Positions 33,622-40,972 of a DNA stretch of 64,000 nucleotides are shown piece by piece. Each line of letters begins with the position of its first letter. Position 1 is the first letter of the stretch. Under the pieces are notes generated by a model. That model was not told the origin of the DNA and did no database searches. It saw only the letters and a list, made by a program, of their open reading frames with translations. Position numbers and translations under genes: made by a program. This DNA comes from an uncultured Paracoccaceae bacterium (GTDB lineage Bacteria > Pseudomonadota > Alphaproteobacteria > Rhodobacterales > Rhodobacteraceae), in contig CANLQO010000002.1 in assembly GCA_947493335.1 (NCBI GenBank), forward strand, positions 62,001 to 126,000, read 5' to 3'.

Positions 33622-34806
33622 ATGCTTGAAAAGCTTTCCGCCCAACCCGCTGACAAAATCCTGGCCCTCATGGCCGCCTACCGCGAAGACCCGCGCGACA
33701 CCAAGGTCGACCTGGGCGTTGGCGTCTACAAGGACGCCACCGGCAACACCCCCGTGATGCGCGCCGTGAAAGAGGCAGAGCGCCGGATCATGGCGGACCA
33801 GACCACCAAGGCCTACACCGGGTTGGCCGGTGATCCGGCCTTTGGCGCAGCCATGAAAGACCTTGTGCTGGCTGACACCGTGGACCACGCCCGCGTCGCC
33901 GCTGTCGCCACACCGGGCGGCACCGGGGCCATTCGTCAGGCACTGGAACTGATCAAACTGGCCGCCCCCGGTGCGACTGTCTGGCTTTCGAACCCAACTT
34001 GGCCGAACCATCCCTCGATCATCAAATACCTAGGCATGAAAAGCCAAACCTACCGCTATTTCGACACCGCGACGCGCAATGTCGATTACGTCGGCATGCT
34101 GACCGATCTGGGTGCGGTACTGCCCGGCGACGTGGTGTTGCTGCATGGTTGCTGCCACAACCCCACCGGTGCCAACCTGACGCTGGCGCAATGGGATGGC
34201 GTGATCAAACTGATCAAGGAAAAGTCCGCGATCCCCTTCATCGACATCGCCTATCAGGGCTTTGGTGACGGGTTGGACGAAGACGCCGCCGCTACGCGCA
34301 AGGTGGCCGCTGCCTTTGACAACGTGCTGATCGCCGCGTCCTGTTCCAAAAACTTCGGCATCTACCGCGAACGCACCGGCATCTTGATGGCCGTGGCAAA
34401 GGACGCCGATCAGCAGGCGCTGACCCAACAAAACCTCGCCTTCCTGAACCGGCAGAACTATTCCTTTCCGCCGGATCATGGCGCGCGCGTTGTTTCCACG
34501 ATCCTCGGGGATCCCGCCCTGCGCGCCGATTGGGAGGCAGAGCTGGAAGAGACCCGCAACGGCATGCTCGCGCTGCGCCAGCAATTGGCGGATGAGCTGC
34601 GCCGTCTGACGAACTCTGACCGGTTCGACTTTCTCGCCGATCACCGTGGCATGTTCAGCCAATTGGGCACCACGCCCGATCTGGTCGAAAAGCTGCGCGC
34701 CGATCACGGGATTTACATGGTCGGTGACAGCCGGATGAACATCGCCGGTCTTAACGCCAAGACCGTGCCGGTCCTCGCCAAGGCGATCGTTGACGCCGGC
34801 ATCTGA
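33622..34806 (+). CDS. Aspartate/aromatic amino acid aminotransferase (class I, TyrB-like)
   Basis: A 394-residue PLP enzyme. Motifs follow the AspC/TyrB type: VDLGVGVYKDATGNTPVMRAVKEAE at about 29-53, TPGGTGAIRQALEL, NPTWPNHPSI, LHGCCHNPTGANLT, FIDIAYQGFGDGL, and SCSKNFGIYRERTG with the PLP-binding Lys. Both aspartate and aromatic substrates are possible; it may serve Tyr/Phe synthesis. AAGGA lies 8 nt before ATG 33622. It stands as a single gene before the mcl1 control region. Confidence 0.9.
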   Translation: MLEKLSAQPADKILALMAAYREDPRDTKVDLGVGVYKDATGNTPVMRAVKEAERRIMADQTTKAYTGLAGDPAFGAAMKDLVLADTVDHARVAAVATPGGTGAIRQALELIKLAAPGATVWLSNPTWPNHPSIIKYLGMKSQTYRYFDTATRNVDYVGMLTDLGAVLPGDVVLLHGCCHNPTGANLTLAQWDGVIKLIKEKSAIPFIDIAYQGFGDGLDEDAAATRKVAAAFDNVLIAASCSKNFGIYRERTGILMAVAKDADQQALTQQNLAFLNRQNYSFPPDHGARVVSTILGDPALRADWEAELEETRNGMLALRQQLADELRRLTNSDRFDFLADHRGMFSQLGTTPDLVEKLRADHGIYMVGDSRMNIAGLNAKTVPVLAKAIVDAGI

Positions 34807-34901
34807 ACCGAAAGCGGGGCGTTAAAGTCCTGATCGGAGGTTGGGTCATTCCTTGGCCCACCGCGCGGTGCTGAACGCCACTTAACACTTCCATGCATAT
34901 G

Positions 34902-34945
34902 GTTTGTGTACGGGTTGTGTACGCTTTGCGGACGGGTTGTGCATT
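34902..34945 (+). promoter_or_regulatory. Four phased 11-bp direct repeats upstream of mcl1
   Basis: GTTTGTGTACG, GGTTGTGTACG, CTTTGCGGACG and GGTTGTGCATT follow one another with exactly 11-bp spacing. The first two are almost identical and the others diverge. A period of about one helical turn places every copy on the same DNA face, as expected for cooperative binding. The last two overlap a candidate promoter (-35 TTGCGG 34926-34931, 17 nt, -10 GATAAT 34949-34954). Confidence 0.55.
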
Positions 34946-34954
34946 GGCGATAAT
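34926..34954 (+). promoter_or_regulatory. Candidate mcl1 promoter
   Basis: TTGCGG and GATAAT are separated by 17 nt, 90 bp before the mcl1 start. The -35 box and part of the spacer are made of repeat units 3 and 4. A sigma70-type assignment by eye. Confidence 0.4.
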
Positions 34955-34962
34955 GCTGCACC

Positions 34963-34984
34963 TGCAAAATGATCCTTGCGGTCC
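34963..34984 (+). promoter_or_regulatory. Leader element shared with accA
   Basis: TGCAAAATGATCCTTGCGG followed by TCC matches TGCAAATTGACCTTGCGG plus CCC at 36016-36036 upstream of accA, apart from one missing base and two substitutions. It lies just after the candidate -10 box, in the mcl1 leader. It may be a shared operator. Confidence 0.35.
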
Positions 34985-35044
34985 ATCGCGCAATAATCTA
35001 ACCCGGCAAGCAACGCTCGCGACATAAACGAACAAGGACACGCC

Positions 35045-36001
35045 ATGTCATTCCGTCTACAGCCCGCTGCCCCTGCCCGTCCGAACCGCTGCCAGCTTTT
35101 TGGCCCGGGCTCGCGCACGGCGCTGTTTGAAAAGATGGCGGCCTCTGCTGCGGATGTGATCAACCTTGACCTCGAAGACTCTGTCGCACCATCGGACAAG
35201 GACGCGGCACGCGCCAACATTATCCAGGCCACACATGAAATTGACTGGAATACCAAACACTTGAGCGTGCGGATCAACGGACTTGATACACCCTACTGGT
35301 ATCGCGATGTGGTCGACCTTTTGGAACAGGCCAGCGACCGGCTGGACCAGATCATGATCCCAAAAGTGGGCTGCGCTGCAGATATCTACGCCGTCGACGC
35401 GCTTGTCACCGCGATTGAGGCGGCCAAGGGCCGGACCAAACCCATCGCGCTGGAGGTTATCATCGAAAGTGCTGCAGGCATCGCCCATGTAGAAGACATC
35501 GCCGCCGCCTCACCCCGCCTTCAGGCCATGTCGCTGGGCGCTGCGGATTTCGCGGCCTCGATGGGAATGCAGACGACAGGCATCGGCGGCACGCAGGAAA
35601 ATTATTATATGTTGCAAGGGGATACGCGTCATTACAGCGACCCTTGGCACTGGGCCCAGACCGCTATTGTCGCCGCCTGCCGCACCCATGGTGTGCTGCC
35701 TGTCGACGGTCCCTTTGGCGATTTTTCCGATGATGAAGGCTTTCTCGCCCAGTCTCGCCGCAGTGCAACATTGGGCATGGTCGGCAAATGGGCGATCCAT
35801 CCCAAGCAAATTGCGCTGGCCAATCAGGTCTTTACCCCGTCAGATGAGGCCGTGACAGAGGCCCGCGAAATTCTCGCTGCGATGGACGAAGCCAAGAAAA
35901 ATGGCGAAGGGGCAACGGTTTACAAAGGTCGTTTGGTTGACATCGCTTCGATCAAGCAGGCCGAGGTCATCGTTAAGCAATATGAAATGATTGCCGGTTA
36001 A
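35045..36001 (+). CDS. mcl1: L-malyl-CoA/beta-methylmalyl-CoA lyase
   Basis: A 318-residue CitE-like lyase that cleaves beta-methylmalyl-CoA to glyoxylate and propionyl-CoA, and malyl-CoA to glyoxylate and acetyl-CoA, in the ethylmalonyl-CoA pathway. Motifs: PNRCQLFGPGSRTALFEKMA, DVINLDLEDSVAPSDKDAAR (about 38-57), ALEVIIESAAGIAHVEDIA with the metal-binding Glu, MSLGAADFAASMGMQTTGIGG, and GKWAIHPKQIALAN. The protein matches the Rhodobacter Mcl1 type closely. It is followed by accA on the same strand. Use of C1/C2 compounds through acetyl-CoA assimilation is the implied role. Confidence 0.95.
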   Translation: MSFRLQPAAPARPNRCQLFGPGSRTALFEKMAASAADVINLDLEDSVAPSDKDAARANIIQATHEIDWNTKHLSVRINGLDTPYWYRDVVDLLEQASDRLDQIMIPKVGCAADIYAVDALVTAIEAAKGRTKPIALEVIIESAAGIAHVEDIAAASPRLQAMSLGAADFAASMGMQTTGIGGTQENYYMLQGDTRHYSDPWHWAQTAIVAACRTHGVLPVDGPFGDFSDDEGFLAQSRRSATLGMVGKWAIHPKQIALANQVFTPSDEAVTEAREILAAMDEAKKNGEGATVYKGRLVDIASIKQAEVIVKQYEMIAG

Positions 36002-36014
36002 ACTGCCTTCCACG

Positions 36015-36043
36015 TTGCAAATTGACCTTGCGGCCCCTTATAT
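36015..36043 (+). promoter_or_regulatory. Candidate accA promoter with shared leader element
   Basis: TTGCAA (36015-36020) and TTATAT (36038-36043) are 17 nt apart, 29 bp before the accA ATG. The interval contains the TGCAAATTGACCTTGCGG element also seen upstream of mcl1. By-eye promoter call. Confidence 0.4.
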
Positions 36044-36071
36044 CGGGCAGGAACCGCAGCAGGGGCAATGA

Positions 36072-37034
36072 ATGACGCAATATCTCGATTTCGAAAAACC
36101 TTTGGCCGAGATTGAAGGCAAGGCCGAAGAACTGCGCGCGATGGCCCGCGAAAACGAGGAAATGGACGTCGAGAAAGAGGCCGCTGCCCTTGATCGTAAA
36201 GCCGAAGACCTGCTCAAATCCCTTTACGAAGGGTTAACGCCTTGGCGCAAATGTCAGGTCGCGCGGCATCCGAACCGACCCCATTGCCAGGATTATATCG
36301 ACGCGCTGTTCACTGAATACACGCCGCTCGCCGGCGACCGGAATTTCGCGGATGACCATGCGGTTATGGGCGGATTTGCCCGCCTGAACGGCCAGCCCGT
36401 GATGGTGATCGGCCATGAAAAGGGCAATGATACCAAATCGCGGATTGAGCGGAATTTTGGCATGGCCCGGCCCGAAGGCTATCGCAAGGCGATCCGCCTG
36501 ATGGACCTTGCCAACCGCTTTGGCCTGCCGGTCATCACCCTTGTAGACACCCCCGGCGCCTACCCTGGTAAAGGCGCTGAAGAGCGTGGCCAGTCAGAGG
36601 CGATCGCACGATCGACCGAAAAGTGTCTCGAACTCAGCGTGCCTTTGATCTCTGTGGTGATCGGTGAAGGCGGGTCAGGCGGTGCCGTGGCCTTTGCTAC
36701 TGCCAACCGGGTCGCGATGCTGGACCATTCGATCTATTCTGTCATCAGCCCCGAGGGCTGCGCCTCGATCCTTTGGAAAGATGCCGAAAAGATGCGCGAA
36801 GCCGCCGAGGCTTTGCGGCTGACGGCCAAGGATCTCAATGAGTTAGGCGTCTGTGACCGGATCATTCCAGAGCCTTTGGGCGGCGCACATCGTGACCGGG
36901 ACGCGACAATCAAGAACGTCGGCGCAGCGATAGAGGCGATGCTGAATGAGCTATCGTCCCAATCGCCCGAGAAGGTGCGTGCGGATCGGCGACAGAAGTA
37001 TCTGCAACTTGGTGCCAAGGGCCTTGCTGCCTGA
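36072..37034 (+). CDS. accA: Acetyl-CoA carboxylase carboxyltransferase subunit alpha
   Basis: A 320-residue subunit that, with AccD, transfers CO2 from biotin to acetyl-CoA to give malonyl-CoA for fatty-acid synthesis. Clear AccA segments: [81 protein letters not shown], and [22 protein letters not shown]. Length is normal. An AGGGGC site precedes ATG 36072. The stop directly abuts the stop of the convergent PPOX gene. Confidence 0.97.
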   Translation: MTQYLDFEKPLAEIEGKAEELRAMARENEEMDVEKEAAALDRKAEDLLKSLYEGLTPWRKCQVARHPNRPHCQDYIDALFTEYTPLAGDRNFADDHAVMGGFARLNGQPVMVIGHEKGNDTKSRIERNFGMARPEGYRKAIRLMDLANRFGLPVITLVDTPGAYPGKGAEERGQSEAIARSTEKCLELSVPLISVVIGEGGSGGAVAFATANRVAMLDHSIYSVISPEGCASILWKDAEKMREAAEALRLTAKDLNELGVCDRIIPEPLGGAHRDRDATIKNVGAAIEAMLNELSSQSPEKVRADRRQKYLQLGAKGLAA

Positions 37035-37640
37035 TCACCACATGGTCTTTGCGGCCCGTCCCGGCCATTCGGCATCATAGGCGGCACCGTCAAAACCGTC
37101 CTCGACCTCGGCCAGCATGTCGCCGACAGTCGGCAGGCCCGCGCTTTGGTCACCGGACGTCCAGATTTCTGACCGCATCACGGCACGGGCGCATTGGCTG
37201 TAGACCTCTGCGATATGGATCACGATCACCGACCGTGGCGCGCGGCCCTTGTCGCTGAACCGGGCCAGCAGATCAGGCGCGATAGAGACTTCGGCCCGGC
37301 CATTGACCCGCATCACGTTGTTAGATCCCGGCACCATGAACATCAGGCTGACCCGCCCGTCCGTCACGATATTCCGCAGTGAATCCATACGGTTATTGCC
37401 GCGCCAATCGGGCATCAGCAGGGTCCGGGCATCAAGTTCCTGCACCACTGCGCCATCATCGCCGCGCGGGCTGCCATCGGTGCCTTCAGGGCCCACGGTT
37501 GTCAGGACGCAAAACCGGCTGCGCAAAATCCAAGTGCGATAGGCTGGTGTCAGGTGATCGGTGACCTTGATGATCGAAGCCTTGCCGGGGGTTCCGTAAA
37601 GCGCCTCAAGCGCGGCGATATCGGCGATCACATCAGCCAT
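37035..37640 (-). CDS. PPOX-class FMN-binding flavoprotein (MSMEG_1061-like)
   Basis: A 201-residue protein of the pyridoxamine 5'-phosphate oxidase-like split-barrel family, subgroup MSMEG_1061. Typical segments: SRFCVLTTVGPEGTDGSPRGDDGAV, LLMPDWRGNNRMDSLRNIVTDGRVSLMFMVPG, and a C-terminal RAVMRSEIW. It should bind FMN; the substrate is unknown. ATG 37640 overlaps the 3' end of plsC by 8 nt, so it is probably co-expressed with plsC and ftsEX. Confidence 0.85.
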   Translation of the reverse strand: MADVIADIAALEALYGTPGKASIIKVTDHLTPAYRTWILRSRFCVLTTVGPEGTDGSPRGDDGAVVQELDARTLLMPDWRGNNRMDSLRNIVTDGRVSLMFMVPGSNNVMRVNGRAEVSIAPDLLARFSDKGRAPRSVIVIHIAEVYSQCARAVMRSEIWTSGDQSAGLPTVGDMLAEVEDGFDGAAYDAEWPGRAAKTMW

Positions 37641-38361
37641 CAAATCCGGCCTCTTTGTTCAGGCGGTTGGAGTTCTCTTCAATGTCGCCTTCAAGCCGTT
37701 CAAGGAAGGCTGCATTGTCCAGGCCGGGTGCAATCGGCGGCAAAAACTCAACCACGGCATTGCCCGGCTTGCGATAGACTCCCCGCTTTGGCCAGAACAC
37801 CCCGATGTTGGTGGCGACCGGCACACAAGGTTGGTTCATCTGGCCATAAAGTGCTGCCGTTCCAACCTTGTAGGGGGCAAATACTCCCGGCCCAACTCGC
37901 GTACCTTGAGGGTAGATAATCAACTGACCACCCTGCACCTTTCCGGATTTCACGTCCGCCAGCATCCGCTTGATCGCCGCTCCGCGTTTGCCGCGGTCAA
38001 CCGGGATACAGCCGATGCGCAAACCGAACCATCCCAGGATCGGTGCGTATTTGAGGATGCTTTTCATGATGAACTTACCGCGCGGAACCGCACCGTAGAT
38101 AACAATGACATCCAGAAAAGACTGGTGCTTGGCCGCGATCATCACCTCGTCCGTTGGAGGCCTGCCGCGCACTTCGGTGTTCAGCCCGATCATCAATCTC
38201 GCCAGCCAGCGAACCACCACGCAATAACGATGACAGGCCGCAACAGCGCCCTCTGCCGACCAGATGGCCCAGGGCAGATAAATCACCCCGATCACCAGCA
38301 TCATCACATACATCATCGCGTTGAAGGCCAGCGAACGGAGCCATTGAATGCCATACATCAT
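37633..38361 (-). CDS. plsC: 1-Acyl-sn-glycerol-3-phosphate acyltransferase
   Basis: A 242-residue membrane-bound acyltransferase that makes phosphatidic acid from lysophosphatidic acid. An N-terminal membrane helix (about 10-35) precedes a variant of the catalytic H-x4-D motif, AAKHQSFLDVIVIY (His79, Asp84). The acceptor-binding motif IIYPQGTRVGPG (about 148-159) carries Q where most have E, and PVATNIGVFWPKRG is the fourth block. ATG 38361 overlaps the ftsX stop (ATGA). The longer frame upstream lies over ftsX and is a shadow. Confidence 0.92.
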   Translation of the reverse strand: MMYGIQWLRSLAFNAMMYVMMLVIGVIYLPWAIWSAEGAVAACHRYCVVVRWLARLMIGLNTEVRGRPPTDEVMIAAKHQSFLDVIVIYGAVPRGKFIMKSILKYAPILGWFGLRIGCIPVDRGKRGAAIKRMLADVKSGKVQGGQLIIYPQGTRVGPGVFAPYKVGTAALYGQMNQPCVPVATNIGVFWPKRGVYRKPGNAVVEFLPPIAPGLDNAAFLERLEGDIEENSNRLNKEAGFDG

Positions 38362-39263
38362 GATTGTTCTTTCAAAGTGCGCAGGGCCGCGGCGCGCGTA
38401 GCAAAAAAGGCGACAACGGCGGCCAGCGGCGGCACCAGAAGCGGCCAAAGCCAGCCCGCGCCACGAAATCCGACGTCGGTCAAAAAGCCACCGATGTCGT
38501 CGGCCCGGGGCAACAGGGCCACCGCCAACATCCCGATGACGGTGCCGCCCAAGGCGCCCAGAAACGCGCGACCGGTAAAGCGCCGAACAAATGCCCGCGC
38601 GATATAGCCATCCTCGGCCCCGACCAGACGCATCACGCGGATTACTTGCGCATTTGCGGCCAGCGCCGATTGCGCGGCGAGTGTGATCATGGCCGCCGTC
38701 GCAGCACCAATCAGCAGAATGGCGAACCACCCCAGCGACCGAAGCCGCCCGGCGGCAGAAATAAGCGGTTCACGCCAACGGGTATGGTCATCAAGCACCG
38801 CACCCGGCACCTCGGCCTGTAGCCGGGCGCGCAGGCCGGTCGCATCGTAGCCGCCGCCTTCTTCAATGATTTCAACAAGCTGCGGTATCGGCAGTGATTC
38901 CAGGGGGAGATCGGGACCAAACCAGGGTTCGAGCAGGCTGCGCTGCTCATCAGGTGTCAGGGCACGTGCGGCGGCGATCCCCGGCGTCGTTTCCAAAAGC
39001 GTAATCGCCGCCCGAAGCTGCGCGGCAGCCTGATCTGCAGGCGCGGAAATGCGCAAGGTGGAGGTCCGCGCAAGTTCTTCCGACCAACGGTCTGCAAGGC
39101 GGCCTGTCGCCATGGACAAAGCCAATGCAAAGACCGCCAGAAAGGCCATGGCGGCGGCAGTAAAGAGCGTCAGGCGCGCGGTAAAACCTGTCGGTGGCAC
39201 AGCGCGTTCGGCCTGCGGATCGCCCACGACAAGGTCCAGCAATTGGCGCGGATCAACCCTCAT
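38358..39263 (-). CDS. ftsX: Cell-division permease-like protein FtsX
   Basis: A 301-residue inner-membrane protein, partner of the ATPase FtsE. The pair couples ATP hydrolysis to activation of cell-wall hydrolases at the division site. Topology is typical: one N-terminal helix (about 28-52), a periplasmic domain (about 55-165), then three helices in the C-terminal half, with AQVIRVMRLVGAEDGYIARAF in the cytoplasmic loop that contacts FtsE. The sequence is divergent, as usual for alphaproteobacterial FtsX. Coupled by ATGA to both ftsE and plsC. Confidence 0.9.
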   Translation of the reverse strand: MRVDPRQLLDLVVGDPQAERAVPPTGFTARLTLFTAAAMAFLAVFALALSMATGRLADRWSEELARTSTLRISAPADQAAAQLRAAITLLETTPGIAAARALTPDEQRSLLEPWFGPDLPLESLPIPQLVEIIEEGGGYDATGLRARLQAEVPGAVLDDHTRWREPLISAAGRLRSLGWFAILLIGAATAAMITLAAQSALAANAQVIRVMRLVGAEDGYIARAFVRRFTGRAFLGALGGTVIGMLAVALLPRADDIGGFLTDVGFRGAGWLWPLLVPPLAAVVAFFATRAAALRTLKEQS

Positions 39264-39934
39264 AACTCTGCACCCGCAAGCTGCAGCCGCCGGTCTTTCA
39301 ACCGCAAAACCCGGGCGCTCACCTGATTTTTCGCGGTGCGGATCAGGTTGAGGTCATGTGTCGCGATCAACACCGTCTTGCCCATCTTGTTGAGTTCTAC
39401 CAGCAAGGTCAGCAACCGCTGAGACATTTCCCAATCGACGTTTCCGGTAGGCTCATCGGCGATAATCACCTCGGGCGACATGATGACGGCGCGGGCCAAT
39501 GCGGCGCGCTGGCGTTCGCCACCGGACAATTGTGGTGGGGTCTGATTGGCCTGTGCCTTCAGCCCGACCCACATCATCAAATCATCCAGATTGTTGCCGG
39601 TTTCGTCTTCACGCCCCGCGACCTTGAGCGGCAAGGCGATGTTTTCGGATACCGGCAGGTGGTCGAGAAACTGGCAATCCTGATGGACGACGCCAATCCG
39701 CCGGCGGACCATGGCGACACCGTCACGCGGCAGCGATGCTGCGTCCTCTCCGAACAGGCGAACCTGACCGGAGGTCGCGAGCAATTCACCGTAGCACAGT
39801 TTGAGAAGCGTGGTTTTGCCTGCCCCCGACGGGCCGGTTAAGAAATGAAAGGACCCCGGGGCCAACGACAGGTTGAGCTGCGCAAAAAGCTCTGCTCCGC
39901 CATAGCTGTAGGCCACGTCCTCAAGCTCGATCAC
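39260..39934 (-). CDS. ftsE: Cell-division ATP-binding protein FtsE
   Basis: A 224-residue ABC ATPase working with FtsX. Walker A is LTGPSGAGKTTLLKL (about 34-48), the Q-loop is VVHQDCQFLDHL, the signature is QLSGGERQRAALARA, Walker B is VIIADEPTGNVDW and the switch His is in LIATHDLNLIR. The start is taken as GTG 39934 (VIELEDVAYSYGG), which gives the normal length and follows a GGGGAA site; a longer ATG at 40039 would add 35 unmatched residues. Promoters for it and the divergent zinc-ribbon gene must lie in 39935-40102. Confidence 0.93.
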   Translation of the reverse strand: MIELEDVAYSYGGAELFAQLNLSLAPGSFHFLTGPSGAGKTTLLKLCYGELLATSGQVRLFGEDAASLPRDGVAMVRRRIGVVHQDCQFLDHLPVSENIALPLKVAGREDETGNNLDDLMMWVGLKAQANQTPPQLSGGERQRAALARAVIMSPEVIIADEPTGNVDWEMSQRLLTLLVELNKMGKTVLIATHDLNLIRTAKNQVSARVLRLKDRRLQLAGAEL

Positions 39935-40102
39935 AGTGAATTCCCCGCCATTACCCGCCCGTTTTGCCCAAATCTGCAACAGGTTACAATCATATCGCAG
40001 GTCAAGGGTGCGCAAATCCTTTCCGTTCGAGACGGACATTGTTAACTAAAGCGGAACAATGCCTTGCAAAAGAAGCGGTTGGCAGGCCGCGAGGACAGAT
40101 AA

Positions 40103-40972
40103 ATGCGACTGATTTGCCCCAACTGCGGTGCACAGTACGAGGTTTCGGATGATGTGATCCCCGCTCAGGGGCGCGATGTCCAATGTTCAAATTGCGGCCA
40201 TACATGGTTCGAAAGCCCCGGCGCATCGGTCGCGGCCGAAGAAGAGCTTCACGCCCCAGAGCCGGTTGTCGAGGAAGCGCCCGCACCGGCCCCCGCGCCT
40301 GAACCAGAGCCCGAACCGGAGCCTGAGCCGACACCAGAACCAGAGCCCGCTGCCGAAGAACCGCCGACAGAAGCAGACGAAGAGGAAGAGGCGAGCGCGC
40401 CACCCGATCTTCCGCCACGCAAAACCATCGACGATTCCATTGCGCAAATTCTGCGGGCCGAGGCTGCGAGAGAAGAGGCCAACCGCGCCGCAGAGGCGGA
40501 AACCGGGTTGCAACGTCAGGACGATCTGGGTCTCGACGAGATGCCCACGATGACCGAGACCAAGAAGGCGGAATCAGCAGAGCGCATTTCGCGGCTGAAA
40601 GGCGAAGAACCAGCGGCAAGCGTCGCCGCTGCCGTGGCCGAAACTGTCGCCGGATCACGGCGCGAATTGCTGCCTGATATTGACGACATTAACGCAACGC
40701 TCCGCTCTGAGTCCGAGCGTGACGCACCACCGCCACTGCCCGAAGAGGAAGAGGCCGAAGAACGCCGGGGGTTCCGCTTTGGCTTTTTTGGTGTGTTGAT
40801 CGTCTTTGCGGTGCTGATCGCGATTTATGTCTTTGCAGATCAGATCATTGCGGCCGTTCCCGCGCTTGAAGGCGTGTTGAACGCCTATGTCGCAGCCGTT
40901 GACAGCCTGCGCATCTGGTTCGACGTCCAGATGCAGAAACTACTGGTGATGCTGGAAGGGCAGGACGGCTAA
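40103..40972 (+). CDS. MJ0042-type zinc-ribbon membrane protein
   Basis: A 289-residue protein with three parts. The N-terminus is a zinc ribbon (ICPNCGAQYEV ... VQCSNCGHTW, four Cys). A long acidic, Pro/Glu/Ala-rich disordered middle follows, including a run of PEPEP-type repeats at about residues 60-90. Near the C-terminus is one membrane helix (FGFFGVLIVFAVLIAIYVFAD, about 226-246). This architecture recurs beside ftsEX in related alphaproteobacteria; the function is unknown. A GAGGACA site precedes ATG 40103. The stop overlaps the convergent DUF4175 gene (CTAA). Confidence 0.85.
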   Translation: MRLICPNCGAQYEVSDDVIPAQGRDVQCSNCGHTWFESPGASVAAEEELHAPEPVVEEAPAPAPAPEPEPEPEPEPTPEPEPAAEEPPTEADEEEEASAPPDLPPRKTIDDSIAQILRAEAAREEANRAAEAETGLQRQDDLGLDEMPTMTETKKAESAERISRLKGEEPAASVAAAVAETVAGSRRELLPDIDDINATLRSESERDAPPPLPEEEEAEERRGFRFGFFGVLIVFAVLIAIYVFADQIIAAVPALEGVLNAYVAAVDSLRIWFDVQMQKLLVMLEGQDG

